Positions 38,301-46,471 are shown, counted from the first letter of the stretch. The stretch is DNA of 64,000 bases from Aquincola tertiaricarbonis (GCF_023573145.1 NZ_CP097636.1:2852001-2916000), one strand, 5' to 3'. The notes: a model not told the origin generated them from the sequence alone. Numbers and translations are program-made.

Positions 38301-38733
38301 CCTGCACCGCGCGGTACTGCGGAAACAGCAGCAGCGGCGACACCGGCTTGCCGCCCAGCAGCCGGTGCAGGTAGTCCAGCAGCGCGAAGGAGGCGAATTC
38401 CAGCGTGTCCACCGCCGCGGCGCTGAGCTTGCGCTGGCGCAGCAGCTGGGCCAGTGCGGCCTCGGAAGCGCGCAGCAGCAGCGCCGCCGACGGCAGGCCG
38501 ATCAGCTCCAGCGCGCCCACGCCCTGGTGCAGGTGCTGCTGGGCCTGGCGGGTGAGCGACGGGTCGCCGGTGGCGGCGTCGCCCGCCAGCGCGGCTTCCT
38601 TCAGGTGGCGGCGCAGCAGCTTGTGCGCCGTCTCCAGCGAGCGGCGCAGTTCCTCGTGCACCCAGGAGAGCGCGGTGAGGTCTTCGGTGTGATCGCGCGA
38701 CAGGGGCGCGGAGGGCAGCATGGCAGCGGACAT
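32365..38733 (-). CDS. pilL: Hybrid CheA-type kinase PilL/ChpA of the type IV pilus chemosensory system
   Basis: A 2122-residue fusion. An N-terminal helical Hpt-like region (about 15-95) is followed by long Pro/Ala/Glu-rich linkers and three histidine phosphotransfer segments: FHTLKGSGRMVG (His about 771), AHSLAGNSATVG (His about 1143, lacking the usual Lys), and LHTLKGGARLAG (His about 1329). The CheA dimerisation region begins near 1500 and the HATPase (HLLRNGVVHGIE, VRDDGGGLDL, GRGVGMDV) lies near 1690-1800. A CheW domain follows, then a receiver with TDIEMPRMDG (Asp about 2039). It phosphorylates PilG and PilH to control pili. Confidence 0.95.
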   Translation of the reverse strand: MSAAMLPSAPLSRDHTEDLTALSWVHEELRRSLETAHKLLRRHLKEAALAGDAATGDPSLTRQAQQHLHQGVGALELIGLPSAALLLRASEAALAQLLRQRKLSAAAVDTLEFASFALLDYLHRLLGGKPVSPLLLFPQYRAVQELAGAERVHPADLWPLEWRWRELPADASAQPRPLDADARAEVELQTLALMRQPEGAAAQRLSDLFAGLGAGSRHLHVATLWKLAGAFFEAQGHRLLRTDMHTKRMASRLLAQLRAGERNPESLTQGEVVQRLAHDLLFFCAQSLDGATNAPRLAAVQAAWSLPAEPAVDYESSRLGRFDPAWVSQARKRVAVARDAWSAVAGGELHRLGGIGELFALVGESLRRLFPGGERLAAALHDAVAGTADSGQAPPAGLAMEVATSVLYVDAALEDADFDRPDEIERVQRLAERIAAARGGAAAQPLAPWMEALYRRVSDRQTMGSVVQELRAALGESEKQIDLFFRAPQATEPLVPVPGQLQAMRGVLSVLGFDQASQAVLRMRDDVDLLLQGGVAEAAQPPLFDRLAANLGMLGFLIDMLSVQPQVAKSLFAFDADSGLLRSTVGSGVAHRMAAPAVPEAEAAPMPDLVPEPLPTPAEPPAPVLPELPALPELSLDLPLDLAPDPVLDPLPVATAAPEPLPTVDAVDEAPLSLLLPELDPETTAAMPSVPEPAEAPLDLALPPLSAEPATPVAVATPAAPEPAAQEEDDELREVFLEEARDVLSGAAEALQGLAVQRDDIGRLTTLRRAFHTLKGSGRMVGLNDFGEAAWAAEQLYNARLAGAPHADDDLLGLTGELLDYLGDWVQAVADRRDGGHAPQPVQQAADAMRLQGLREPLFLPAAPGTGSLALAGEAPEDLSGPVPLIDAGGQSEYGALEGVLTEPLDRRPPWVLPVSAPAQAGPAEPPAADIADISDTPDTAALLAAVPDLPSADALDLDFGLDFGSPAPAPAADAAALPPAPQPLFEPLMTSPMPLLPVLADDPSAAADRPTAPEPEPQPEPRLEADAPLPEPEVSMLVDAWPDFHLGEAPAPAPLAPAPFDEPAPAPFDELAAAEPAAPELPPAPTPPDEFKHIGELQVPLALFNIFLAEADEQSRRLGIELAEWALELHRPVGETAVALAHSLAGNSATVGFGELSQLARLLEHALAHSQVLGQGDGPTSRLFNEASDEIRQLLHQFAAGFLRSPSASLVERLQACEQALAAAAAPMFQELPPDSGTGTLPGVLDSGLGGATALVPLTPAPPLEPPHATALALDDEDGIDAVDAVDAELWPIFEEEAQELLPQLAARLRDWAQQPEDPAGPAACMRTLHTLKGGARLAGAMRLGEMAHRLETAIEHLLARPSLQRSDVEALEARVDAINTTFEALQRGEPLSEALQAPAGTPEEAPQETPEEAPPPFLSLADEPADMPADPSGQDAWPPLDADLPPAAEATPVVADALPEAAPAPATAEPPPIDWSRFTDPALQPTPVPEAPLPVPVQQAPVRVRAALLDRLVNHAGEVSITRSRIDTELVTMKHSLGDLTENLERLRRQLRDLELQAETQISSRIEAAKASQTFDPLEMDRFTRFQELTRMMAESVNDVATVQRSLQRSLQTAEDEIAAQGRLTRDLQDGLLRTRMVEFEGIADRLYRVVRQASKETGKQVRLDIVGGAIEVDRGVLDRMTGAFEHLLRNGVVHGIEAAELRSQRGKDPVGRITISLSHAGNEVGVEVRDDGGGLDLLGLRERGVAQGLVAPQAQLSDAELAQLVFAPGLTTAAEVTELAGRGVGMDVVRSEVLAMGGRIETATSWGEGTSFRLVLPLTTAVTQVVMLRAGELTVAVPAPLVEAVRRVPADEVAAAYASSHYPVGEQLLPFFWLGGLLHGSARGSDASATQSLVVIRSAQQRVVLHVDDVVGNHEVVVKNLGAQLSRLPGLVGVTLLASGSPTLIYNPVALASLYGEGAQAAAREAQPAEGQAAPRQPVASAPQAPLVLVVDDSLTVRRVTQRLLQREGYRVVLAKDGLEGLEKLASERPVVLLTDIEMPRMDGFDLVRKLRSDDRLRTLPVVMITSRIAQKHRDVATELGVDHYLGKPYSEEQLLGLVAHYAAEQAARQAAGELTPAA

Positions 38734-38754
38734 GGATGGAGGGCGCCCGCGGCG

Positions 38755-41205
38755 TCAGTTGATCTTGAAGCGGGCCACGGACAGGCTCAGCTCCTCGGCG
38801 GTGCGCGACAGCTCGCGCACCATCTGCGATGTGGAACGGGTGCCTTCGCCGGTCTGCTCGGTGACCGCGAAGATGTGCTGGATGTTGGCCGCCACCACGT
38901 TGGCGCCCTGCGCCTCGCTCAGCGCCTGCGCCGAGATCTGCCCGATCAGCTCGGCCAGGCGGCGGGTGACGCGCTCGATGTCGGCCAGCGCCGAGCCGGC
39001 GTTGTCGGACAGCCGGGTGCTCTCGACCACGCCCTGGGTGGATTGCTCCATCGCGGCCACCGCGTCCTGGGTGTCGGCCTGGATGGTGCGCACCAGCGCG
39101 GCGATCTGCCGCGTGGCATCGGCCGAGCGCTCGGCCAGCCGCTGCACTTCTTCGGCCACCACGGTGAAGCCGCGGCCGGCCTCGCCGGCCGATGCGGCCT
39201 GGATGGCGGCATTGAGCGCCAGCACGTTGGTCTGTTCGGTGATGTCGGAGATCAGCTCGGTGATCTCGCCGATCTCCTGCGAGCTTTCGCCCAGGCGCTT
39301 GATGCGCTTGGAGGTTTCCTGGATCTGGTCGCGCATGGTGTTCATGCCGCCGATGGTGTTCTGCACCGCGGCGCGGCCCGACTCGGCCGCCGCCAGCGAC
39401 TGGCGGGCCACCTCGGCCGTCTGCTGGGCCTGGGCCGACACCTCGTTGATGCGGCCGGCCATCTGCAGCACCGATTCGCCGGTCTCGTGGATCTCGCGCA
39501 GTTGCTCGGTGGAAGCGGCCAGCAGCTCGGTGGAGGTGTCCTCCACCTTCTGCGTGGTGTCGGTCAGCCGCGTGGCCGCGGCCTGCACCTGCGCCACCAG
39601 CGAGCGCAGTTCCTCCACCGTGTAGTTCACCGAATCGGCGATGGCGCCGGTGATGTCCTCGGTGACGGTGGCCTGCTGCGTCAGGTCGCCTTCGGCCACC
39701 AGCTGCAGCTCGTTCATCAGCCGCAGGATGGCGGCCTGGTTGGCATCGTTCACGCGCTTGGCCTGCTGCTCCTGCCGCTCGGCCGCGGCACGCTGGCGCT
39801 GCGCCAGCCGGGCCTGCTCGGCCTGGTCGCGCACGTACAGGCGAACGAAGCCGCCACCACCCAGTAGCGCCAGCAGCAGCCCGCCGCCGATCAGCGGCAG
39901 CGCCGCGCCCAGCCCGGCGGGCGCGCCGCCCAGGCGGCCCTGCAGCCCTTCCAGGCCCTGGCGCAGCGGCTCGATGTCGGCCAGCGCCGCGGCCTCGGCC
40001 TTGCGCGCGTCCACCACCGCCTGCAGCCGCGGCAGCAGCGCCTCCACCGGCTGCTGCACCGGCTCGTAGGCGGCCAGCAGCGCAGCGATGCGCTCACGCA
40101 CCACCGGGTCGCGGCTGCCGGGCAGGTTGAGTTCGGCATTGCCGTCCTGCAGCGCCAGCGCGGTGTTGCGCAGCGCGGGCAGGTCGCGGCCGAGAGCCAC
40201 CACCGCCTCGGCGCTCAGGCCCTCGGGCGAGAGGAATTCACCGGCGCTGCGGCCCAGGCGCTGGGTGAGCATGGTCAGCTGGCCGGCGGCCAGCAGCTCG
40301 GCCGGCGTGGCACCGGCCTGGGCCTTGGCGGCCACCACGGCCTGCGCGGCTTCCAGCAGCTGGGCCGACTGGCGGTTGACGCGGCGCAGCGCCTGGCCAG
40401 CCTGGGTCAGTGCCTCGCGCTGGGCCAGCACCTGCTGGGTGTTGCGCGTGATGCGCTCGGCCAGCGGCAGCAGGGCCGCGGTGTCGTCTCGCAGCGGCGC
40501 CGGCACGCTGCCGGCCAGCGACTGCAGCGCGCTGCCCAGCTGTTGCACGCTGTCCTGGCTGTCCACCAGGGCCGCGGCCTGGCCCAGCACCGCCTGCGGC
40601 AGCGCGCGGGCCAGCCGCTGCGATTGCACCAGCGCCTGGCTGGCGCCGGCCACCTGGTCGGCACCGCGGTTGGCCGCGCCCAGGGCCAGCACCACGCCGA
40701 CGATCAGCATCAGGAGCCCGCCCAGCATCAGCAGGCCCAGCACGCGCTGCTGGCGCGCCACCGGCCAGCGGCCGATCAGCGGCAGGCCGCTGCCGGCGGG
40801 GGCGGCTTCGGGCACGGGTTCTTCCAGCCGGCTTTCGGTGTCGTCGTCCTGCAGGCTGGCGGGCTGGCTTTCGGCCACCAGCGCGGCGGGGCGCGGCGGT
40901 ACGGGGGTGGGTGCCGGTGCGGGCGCGGCGGCGCGCGGGTAGGCCGCTCCGGCGGCCGGCGCAATGGGTGCGCCCACGGGCGGCGCCAGGCCGGCGCCGG
41001 TGCGGGGAAAGCTGGTGGCGGTGACCGCAAAGGGGTCCACCTCCGCTGCGGCGGGCGCCCGCGGCGTGCCCACGTCCATGTCCAGGTCGATGTCCGCCGC
41101 CTCGCCGGTGGTGCGGCCGAAATCCTCGCCGATCTGTGTGGCCGGACCTTCCGGGTCCGCCGCCTGCCCACCGCCCTTGGTCTTGTACTGGTCGAGAAAA
41201 CTCAT
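38755..41205 (-). CDS. pilJ: Type IV pilus methyl-accepting receptor PilJ
   Basis: An 816-residue chemoreceptor. An unusually long cytosolic N-terminus (about 150 residues, Ala/Pro-rich) precedes the first helix (about 158-180). A periplasmic PilJ-type helical domain contains the pattern [13 protein letters not shown]. The second helix (about 440-465) leads to a HAMP-like region and the signalling tip [43 protein letters not shown]. In relatives PilJ senses surface contact or pilus state. It lies between pilI and pilL. Confidence 0.95.
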   Translation of the reverse strand: MSFLDQYKTKGGGQAADPEGPATQIGEDFGRTTGEAADIDLDMDVGTPRAPAAAEVDPFAVTATSFPRTGAGLAPPVGAPIAPAAGAAYPRAAAPAPAPTPVPPRPAALVAESQPASLQDDDTESRLEEPVPEAAPAGSGLPLIGRWPVARQQRVLGLLMLGGLLMLIVGVVLALGAANRGADQVAGASQALVQSQRLARALPQAVLGQAAALVDSQDSVQQLGSALQSLAGSVPAPLRDDTAALLPLAERITRNTQQVLAQREALTQAGQALRRVNRQSAQLLEAAQAVVAAKAQAGATPAELLAAGQLTMLTQRLGRSAGEFLSPEGLSAEAVVALGRDLPALRNTALALQDGNAELNLPGSRDPVVRERIAALLAAYEPVQQPVEALLPRLQAVVDARKAEAAALADIEPLRQGLEGLQGRLGGAPAGLGAALPLIGGGLLLALLGGGGFVRLYVRDQAEQARLAQRQRAAAERQEQQAKRVNDANQAAILRLMNELQLVAEGDLTQQATVTEDITGAIADSVNYTVEELRSLVAQVQAAATRLTDTTQKVEDTSTELLAASTEQLREIHETGESVLQMAGRINEVSAQAQQTAEVARQSLAAAESGRAAVQNTIGGMNTMRDQIQETSKRIKRLGESSQEIGEITELISDITEQTNVLALNAAIQAASAGEAGRGFTVVAEEVQRLAERSADATRQIAALVRTIQADTQDAVAAMEQSTQGVVESTRLSDNAGSALADIERVTRRLAELIGQISAQALSEAQGANVVAANIQHIFAVTEQTGEGTRSTSQMVRELSRTAEELSLSVARFKIN

Positions 41206-41238
41206 TGCTTCACCCCGGGGCTGACATGTGCTCGGGCG

Positions 41239-41787
41239 CTAATGGCCCGCGATGGCAAGGAACTGCGGATCTTCCGCCAGGGCCGACAGCAGGATTTCCT
41301 GCCAGGCGCGCCCGTCGGCATCGCGGTAGCGCGCACCGGCGAATGCCGGCAGTGCAGGCCCCTCCGGCTCTTCGGCAGGCAACATCTCACGCTTGAGCTG
41401 GCTTTCGTTGCGCAGGCCGGCCAGCCGCTCGACCAGCAGCGCGCAGTTGAGCCCGCTGCCGGCGCCCAGCGCCACCAGGCGCGCGGGGTCACGCGTGCCT
41501 TCACGCGCGGTCTCGGTGCGGCCCAGCCCCAGGAAGGCGGCCAGGTCGACCACGCCATGCAGCCCGCCGCGCAGGTTGGCCACGCCGACGAACCAGGGCC
41601 GCGCATGCGGCACCGGCAGCAGCGTGGTCAGCGGAAAGATCTCGCCGGCCTGCTGCAGCGGAAACAGCAGCCCGTGGCCGCGGCATTCCACCGCCAGCCA
41701 GGAGGCCACCTGCTGCTGGTCACGGGCCGCCTGCAGCCGATCGGCCAGGCGGGCATGCAGGTCACGCAGGGCTTCGCGGTCGGCCAT
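41239..41787 (-). CDS. pilI: CheW-like coupling protein PilI
   Basis: A 182-residue CheW-fold protein linking PilJ to PilL. FPLQQAGEIFPLTTLLPVPHARPWFVGVANLRGGLHGVVDLAAFLG is the diagnostic CheW segment. The tail has AGARYRDADGRAWQEILLSALAEDPQFL, which is typical of PilI. It sits in the order pilG-pilH-pilI-pilJ-pilL, with 33 bases to pilJ. Confidence 0.93.
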   Translation of the reverse strand: MADREALRDLHARLADRLQAARDQQQVASWLAVECRGHGLLFPLQQAGEIFPLTTLLPVPHARPWFVGVANLRGGLHGVVDLAAFLGLGRTETAREGTRDPARLVALGAGSGLNCALLVERLAGLRNESQLKREMLPAEEPEGPALPAFAGARYRDADGRAWQEILLSALAEDPQFLAIAGH

Positions 41788-41811
41788 CGTCGGCGGTCGG
41801 GTGAAGGGCGC

Positions 41812-42177
41812 TCAGTCGAACGCGCGGATCTTGGCGACCAGCTCGTCCGCATCCACCGGCTTGACGACGTAGTCGCGCGCGCCCTGGCGCTGCGCCCACA
41901 CCTTGTCGGTCTGCTGGTTCTTGCTGGTGCACATGATCACGGGCACGCTGGCAAAGCGCGGGTCGCGGGTGATCAGCCGGGTGAGCTGGAAGCCGTTCTG
42001 GCCCGGCATCACCACGTCCATCAGGATCAGGTCGGGCAGGTCCTCGCCCAGGCGGCGGAAGGCCTCGTCCCCGTTCTCGGCGGTGCGCACCGCATAACCG
42101 CGGCGGCCCAGCAGGTCCGACAGGTGGTAGAGCTCGGTCTTGGAGTCGTCCACCACCAGGATCTTGCGGATCGTCAT
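41812..42177 (-). CDS. pilH: Response regulator PilH
   Basis: A 121-residue single receiver domain with the acidic pair VVDDSKTEL, phospho-acceptor Asp in LILMDVVMPGQNG, the conserved Thr/Ser in IMCTSKNQ and Lys in YVVKPVD. The sequence, including KVWAQRQGARDYVVKPVD, fits PilH, the regulator that opposes PilG in controlling pilus extension and retraction. It lies 24 bases from pilI. Confidence 0.93.
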   Translation of the reverse strand: MTIRKILVVDDSKTELYHLSDLLGRRGYAVRTAENGDEAFRRLGEDLPDLILMDVVMPGQNGFQLTRLITRDPRFASVPVIMCTSKNQQTDKVWAQRQGARDYVVKPVDADELVAKIRAFD

Positions 42178-42203
42178 CTCGTTGTTCCTTGGCCGGGCCG
42201 GCT

Positions 42204-42620
42204 TCAGGCAGGGCGCCGGTATTGCGCCACCGCCCGCAGCAGCTGTTCCTTGGTGAACGGCTTGGTGAGGTAGTCCTCCGAGCCGACCATGCGGCCGCGT
42301 GCCTTGTCGAACAGGCCGTCCTTGGACGACAGCATGATCACCGGCACGTGGGCGAAACGCGGGTTGCGCTTGATGATGGCGCAGGTCTGGTAGCCGTCCA
42401 GCCGCGGCATCAGGATGTCGCAGAAGATCAGCTCCGGCTCATGGTCGTTGACCTTGGCCAGCGCGTCGAAACCGTCTTCGGCCAGCACCACCTCATGCCC
42501 GCCCTGGCGCAGAAAGATCTCGGCGCTGCGGCGGATGGTGTTGCTGTCGTCTATCACCAGCACCTTGGCCGCCGAAGCGGGGGCGGCGGTCTCGACGAGG
42601 GTGGGGAACGCGTCGCTCAC
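42204..42620 (-). CDS. pilG: Response regulator PilG
   Basis: A 138-residue receiver with a short N-terminal extension (about 18 residues). VIDDSNTIRRSAEIFLRQGGHEV, LIFCDILMPRLDGYQTCAIIK and SEDYLTKPFTKEQL match PilG. The start is GTG at 42620, with AAGGAG nine bases upstream. In relatives PilG promotes pilus extension through cAMP or motor proteins. It is the first pil gene, 93 bases after the rubredoxin gene. Confidence 0.94.
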   Translation of the reverse strand: MSDAFPTLVETAAPASAAKVLVIDDSNTIRRSAEIFLRQGGHEVVLAEDGFDALAKVNDHEPELIFCDILMPRLDGYQTCAIIKRNPRFAHVPVIMLSSKDGLFDKARGRMVGSEDYLTKPFTKEQLLRAVAQYRRPA

Positions 42621-42713
42621 GGGCGAATCTCCTTCACGCCCGTGCGCGCCGGGGGTACCAGCGGGCCGGGCCGGCTGCAGGCCGCCTGGCAGGTCGCCCT
42701 GTCGGCAGGCCCG

Positions 42714-42887
42714 TCAGATCTGGACCATCTCGAAGTCTTCCTTGCGCGCGCCACATTCGGGGCACACCCAGTTCATGGGCACATCGGCCCATTTGGTACC
42801 CGGCGCGATGCCGTGTTCGGGGTCGCCGGCGGACTCGTCGTAGATCCAGCCGCAGATCAGGCACATCCAGGTTGCAGGGTCGCTCAC
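42714..42887 (-). CDS. Rubredoxin
   Basis: A 57-residue iron protein with the two knuckles CLICG (Cys9, Cys12) and CPECG (Cys42, Cys45) that hold one iron atom, plus the family segments GWIYDE, GIAPGTKW and KEDFEMV. It is an electron carrier; its partners are unknown. The start is GTG at 42887, since the frame is closed by a stop four codons upstream. It is divergent from thiD, and next to pilG on the same strand, so it could be the first gene of the pil operon. Rubredoxin next to thiD-hemL is common in betaproteobacteria. Confidence 0.93.
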   Translation of the reverse strand: MSDPATWMCLICGWIYDESAGDPEHGIAPGTKWADVPMNWVCPECGARKEDFEMVQI

Positions 42888-42904
42888 GTTATGCAGTCAA
42901 TCAC

Positions 42905-42924
42905 TACAATAAAGGGGCATTGTA
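42905..42924. promoter_or_regulatory. Divergent overlapping -10 elements forming an inverted repeat
   Basis: TACAAT (42905-42910) and its complement ATTGTA (42919-42924) are 8 bases apart. Each TACAAT is a 4/6 or better -10 match on its own strand: the plus-strand copy points at thiD, the minus-strand copy at rubredoxin/pilG. Good -35 hexamers are not obvious. The arrangement suggests face-to-face promoters or an operator for a dimeric regulator. Confidence 0.4.
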
Positions 42925-43044
42925 GCCACGCGGTCTTGCCAAAAGTGCAAGCGGCGCAGGCACATGCAACACCTTCTTGAAACTCCTCTGGAGGTTATCG
43001 GCACCCTGCTGCAACCCTTGAGAGGACGTACCGGATTCCACCCC

Positions 43045-44004
43045 ATGAACCCCCAACACCAACCGCCCCCGGCCGACGACACGGCCGAAGAAGGCGTCGC
43101 ACCGGCCTGCGTGATGAGCTTCAACGCCAGCGACGCCAGCGGCGCCGGCGGCCTGGCCGGCGACATCGCCACCATCGCGGCGATGGGCGCGCATGCGCTG
43201 CCGGTGGTCACGGCCATCGTCATGCGCGACACGGCCGAGATCTTCGATCGCCATGCGATCGACGGCGACGTGGTGGCCGAGCAGGCCCGCGGCATCCTGG
43301 AAGACGTGACCATCGCCGGCTGGAAGGTCGGCTTCCTCGGCTCGGCCGAGGGCGTGAGCGCGGTGGCCGAGGTGCTGAGCGACTACCCCGACGTGCCGCT
43401 GGTGGCCTACATGCCCAACCTGGGCTGGCTGGAAGAGGACGACCACCAGAGCTACGTCGACGCCTACCGCGAGCTGATCCTGCCGCAGACCGAGGTGCTG
43501 GTGGGCAACCACAAGACGCTGACCGACTTCCTGCTGCCCGACTGGGACAACGAGCGCCCGCCCTCGGCGCGTGAGCTGGCGGTGGCCGCTGGCGAGCACG
43601 GCACCCGCTTCGTGCTGGTGACGGGCGTGATGCTGCCTTCCAAGGGCAAGGGCACCGAGCAGTGGGTGGACAACGTGCTGGCCTCGGCCCAGGGCGCGTT
43701 GACCGGTGAGAAGTTCGAGCGCTTCGAGGCCAGCTTCGTGGGCGCGGGCGACACGCTGTCGGCCGCACTCGCTTCGCTGCTGGCCGCCGGCAGCGAGCTG
43801 CAGGCCGCGGTGGGCGAGGCGCTGGCCTTCCTGGACAACAGCCTGGACGCGGGCTTCCGCCCCGGCATGGGCAACGTGATTCCCGACCGCTTCTTCTGGG
43901 CGCTGCCGCCCGGCGAGGACGAAGAGGGCGAGCCCGGCGAAGACCCCGGCTCGGGCCCGCAGGGCGAGCCCGACGGCAGCAACCTGCCTAGACAAGTGCA
44001 TTGA
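43045..44004 (+). CDS. thiD: Hydroxymethylpyrimidine/phosphomethylpyrimidine kinase
   Basis: A 319-residue ribokinase-fold enzyme of thiamine synthesis that phosphorylates HMP and HMP-phosphate. The N-terminus has VMSFNASDASGAGGLAGDIATIAAMGAHALPVVTAI, followed by VRD-like MRDTAEIFD, VGFLGSAEG, TEVLVGNHKT (metal/phosphate site), and the anion hole FVGAGDTLSAALASLLA. The C-terminal 25 residues are an acidic Gly/Pro-rich tail. ATG 43045 is preferred; an in-frame ATG at 42964 would add 27 residues. It precedes hemL by 24 bases. Confidence 0.9.
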   Translation: MNPQHQPPPADDTAEEGVAPACVMSFNASDASGAGGLAGDIATIAAMGAHALPVVTAIVMRDTAEIFDRHAIDGDVVAEQARGILEDVTIAGWKVGFLGSAEGVSAVAEVLSDYPDVPLVAYMPNLGWLEEDDHQSYVDAYRELILPQTEVLVGNHKTLTDFLLPDWDNERPPSARELAVAAGEHGTRFVLVTGVMLPSKGKGTEQWVDNVLASAQGALTGEKFERFEASFVGAGDTLSAALASLLAAGSELQAAVGEALAFLDNSLDAGFRPGMGNVIPDRFFWALPPGEDEEGEPGEDPGSGPQGEPDGSNLPRQVH

Positions 44005-44028
44005 CCCGACGCGAGGCCGCAGCAACCC

Positions 44029-45324
44029 ATGACCGACAAGAACGCTGAACTCTTCGAGCGCGCGCAGCGCGTGATTCCCGGTGGTGTGAATTCGCCGGTG
44101 CGCGCCTTCCGCGCCGTGGGCGGCACGCCGCGCTTCATCAGCCGGGCGCAGGGCCCGTACATCTTCGATGCGGCCGGCCAGCGCTACATCGACTACATCG
44201 GCTCCTGGGGACCGATGATCCTGGGCCACGGCCACCCCGCGGTGCTGGAAGCGGTGCAGAAGGCGGCCACCGAAGGCTTCAGCTTCGGCGCACCCACCGA
44301 GCGCGAGATCGAGCTGGCCGAGGAGATCATCTCGCTGGTGCCCAGCATCGAGCAGGTGCGGCTGGTGAGCAGCGGCACCGAAGCGGCGATGAGCGCCATC
44401 CGCCTGGCGCGCGGCGCCACCGGCCGGCCGATGCTGATCAAGTTCGAGGGCTGCTACCACGGCCACGCCGATGCGCTGCTGGTCAAGGGTGGCTCGGGCA
44501 TGGCCACCTTCGGCCACCCCACCAGCGCGGGCGTGCCGCCGGAGGTGGTGCAGCACACGCTGGTGCTGGAGTACAACAACCTCGAGCAGCTGGAAGAAGC
44601 CTTTGCGCTGCACGGCGACCAGCTGGCCTGCGTGATGCTGGAGCCGATTGCCGGCAACATGAACTTCGTGCGGGCGCAGGTGCCCTTCGTGCGGCGGCTG
44701 CGTGAGCTGTGCACCCAGCACGGCGCGCTGCTGGCCTTCGACGAGGTGATGACCGGCTTCCGCGTGGCGCTGGGCGGCGCGCAAAGCCTGTATGCGCAGC
44801 TGATCCCGGGCTTTGCGCCCGACATCAGCGTGTTCGGCAAGGTGATCGGCGGCGGCATGCCGCTGGCGGCCTTCGGCGCCTCGCGCGAGGTGATGAGCCT
44901 GCTGGCGCCGCTGGGCCCGGTCTACCAGGCCGGCACGCTGTCGGGCAACCCGGTGGCCACCGCCTGCGGCCTGGCCACGCTGCGCGAGATCCGCAAGCCG
45001 GGCTTCTTCGACCAGCTGTCGGCCACCACGGCCTCACTGGTGCAGGGCCTGGATGCCGCGGCGCAGAAGGCCGGCGTGCCGATGGTGTTCGACCATCAAG
45101 GCGGCATGTTCGGCTTCTTCTTCGCCAGCGAGCTGCCCCAGCACTACAACGCGGTGCTGGCCACCGACAAGGAGCGCTTCAACCGCTTCTTCCACGCGAT
45201 GCTGGACCGTGGGGTGTACCTGGCGCCGGCGCTGTACGAAGCTGGGTTCGTGAGTGCGGCGCATACGACAGATGACATTGCCGCTACGGTGTCGGCGGCT
45301 GCTGAAGCGTTGGCTTTGGGCTGA
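44029..45324 (+). CDS. hemL: Glutamate-1-semialdehyde 2,1-aminomutase
   Basis: A 431-residue PLP enzyme of the C5 heme pathway that forms 5-aminolevulinate from glutamate-1-semialdehyde. The N-terminus has [30 protein letters not shown] and [16 protein letters not shown] bind the cofactor; the PLP lysine is Lys271 in [20 protein letters not shown] precedes it. Length and start are standard. It is downstream of thiD in what looks like a two-gene unit. A 644-base non-coding region follows. Confidence 0.97.
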   Translation: MTDKNAELFERAQRVIPGGVNSPVRAFRAVGGTPRFISRAQGPYIFDAAGQRYIDYIGSWGPMILGHGHPAVLEAVQKAATEGFSFGAPTEREIELAEEIISLVPSIEQVRLVSSGTEAAMSAIRLARGATGRPMLIKFEGCYHGHADALLVKGGSGMATFGHPTSAGVPPEVVQHTLVLEYNNLEQLEEAFALHGDQLACVMLEPIAGNMNFVRAQVPFVRRLRELCTQHGALLAFDEVMTGFRVALGGAQSLYAQLIPGFAPDISVFGKVIGGGMPLAAFGASREVMSLLAPLGPVYQAGTLSGNPVATACGLATLREIRKPGFFDQLSATTASLVQGLDAAAQKAGVPMVFDHQGGMFGFFFASELPQHYNAVLATDKERFNRFFHAMLDRGVYLAPALYEAGFVSAAHTTDDIAATVSAAAEALALG

Positions 45325-45968
45325 CTGCCTGCGGCCTCTGTGTTGTTCGCCTGAGCACACCTTTGCGGGTGTGGGCGGTTTGCTCCGGGCCGTGCGGGCG
45401 GGCCCGGGGGCTTAGCTTCCGCGGTCCGCGCGTTGCGCGGACTGCCCTGCGCTACTCGGGTGGGTGGCTCCGGCCCAACTCGCCTCCGTGCGCTGCGCGC
45501 ACTGCGACTCGGACAGTCGGCCGGAAATCAGTTGACGATGCGCGCTGCGCGCGCCGCCACCCACCCTGCGTTGCTCGGCGCTCCAGATGCGCCCCCGGGC
45601 CCACCCGCACAGCCCTGCGCAAAGTGCCGACGGTGTTTCCCTGCCCGGCCTGCTAAGGGGGTAGCACTCGCCAGTCCGAGCCGTGCGGTGGGCGGGGGGC
45701 GGCGGGGCGATTTGTGGGGCGGCGAGGAGCGCAGCGGCGAGGTCGGCGCGCGTGAGCGCGCTTCGTGAACTGACTCGCGGCAATTGTTCGAGCGCAGTGA
45801 GCGTCAGCGAACGTAGCGAGTTTTGCCGCGCGACCTCGACGCGAGCACCGCAGTGGAGTCGGCCCGCAGGGACGACCGCCCCAGCATGAGCCCCGCCGAA
45901 CCCCGCCCACCGCGCGGCGGCCGAACAAAACCAGAACAGACGGCCCACGCAAACAGCCAATGCCGACA
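45325..45968. repeat. Hairpin-rich intergenic region without a credible gene
   Basis: This 644-base gap has overlapping open frames in several phases but no recognisable domain, and codon patterns are those of non-coding GC-rich DNA. It is packed with perfect stem-loops: GTCCGCGC-GTT-GCGCGGAC (45424-45442), GTGCGC-TGC-GCGCAC (45488-45502), GCGCGC-TGC-GCGCGC (45540-45554) and GCGCGC-GTGA-GCGCGC (45746-45761). AGCGNNCGNAGCGAG motifs at 45797 onward resemble the tail of the dispersed repeats at 22.8 and 63.4 kb. I interpret it as a cluster of intergenic repeat elements. Confidence 0.6.
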
Positions 45969-46445
45969 TCAAGCCGGCGAAGACCTCAACCCGTAAGCCT
46001 TGCCACCCACCCACACATACTCGGCCCGCAGCACAGCATCCCCCTGCTCCCCCGCCGCCGCAAACCCCAACACGGCGACCTCGGAGCCCGCCTCGATGCG
46101 CGGCATCTTCCAGGCTTCCAGCCGCGTCAGCGGCGCCAGCTCGATCGTCCAGCGCTTGTCATTGCGCGTTGGCAGCCGGGCAGCCGACAGCAACGCCGGG
46201 CCGTCCACCGGCGCGGTTTGCGGAGGTACCGGCCGCTGCGCCAGATCGGTCGGCAGCGCCAGGTCAGCCGGGCGTTCCAGCGTCAGCTCGGCGTGCGGGT
46301 TGCGCCATTGCACCTGCACCGCCTTGCCCTGCAGATACAAAGGCCGCTGCTGGTCGAAGCCGCTCCAGCCATGGTGGGCGCGGGCCTGGCCGGCCAGCAT
46401 CAGCATGCCCGGCACGGCGATTGCGAGAACCTGTCTGCGTTGCAT
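45969..46445 (-). CDS. DUF6152 family exported protein
   Basis: A 158-residue protein with a signal peptide (MQRRQVLAIAVPGMLMLAGQARA, cleavage probably before HHGWSGFD). The mature part reads YLQGKAVQVQWRNPHAELTL, the pattern of DUF6152 periplasmic proteins, then ends with VLRAEYVWVGGKAYGLR. AAGGAG precedes the ATG at 46445. It is 26 bases downstream of the DUF6644 gene on the same strand; the two families are often paired. The function is unknown; the HHGW start suggests possible metal binding. Confidence 0.78.
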   Translation of the reverse strand: MQRRQVLAIAVPGMLMLAGQARAHHGWSGFDQQRPLYLQGKAVQVQWRNPHAELTLERPADLALPTDLAQRPVPPQTAPVDGPALLSAARLPTRNDKRWTIELAPLTRLEAWKMPRIEAGSEVAVLGFAAAGEQGDAVLRAEYVWVGGKAYGLRSSPA

Positions 46446-46471
46446 GTGAACTCCTTTTCGGCAGCGTTCCA

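Noticed and set aside
35224..39867. A 1547-residue plus-strand open frame opposite pilL and pilJ
   Set aside because: Composition is that of antisense of GC-rich genes; the opposite strand encodes recognisable kinase and receptor domains.
45363..45952. Open frames of 97 to 200 residues in the gap after hemL
   Set aside because: They overlap in several phases, are Arg/Ala/Gly-rich, match no family I know, and are explained by GC-rich repeats lacking stop codons.
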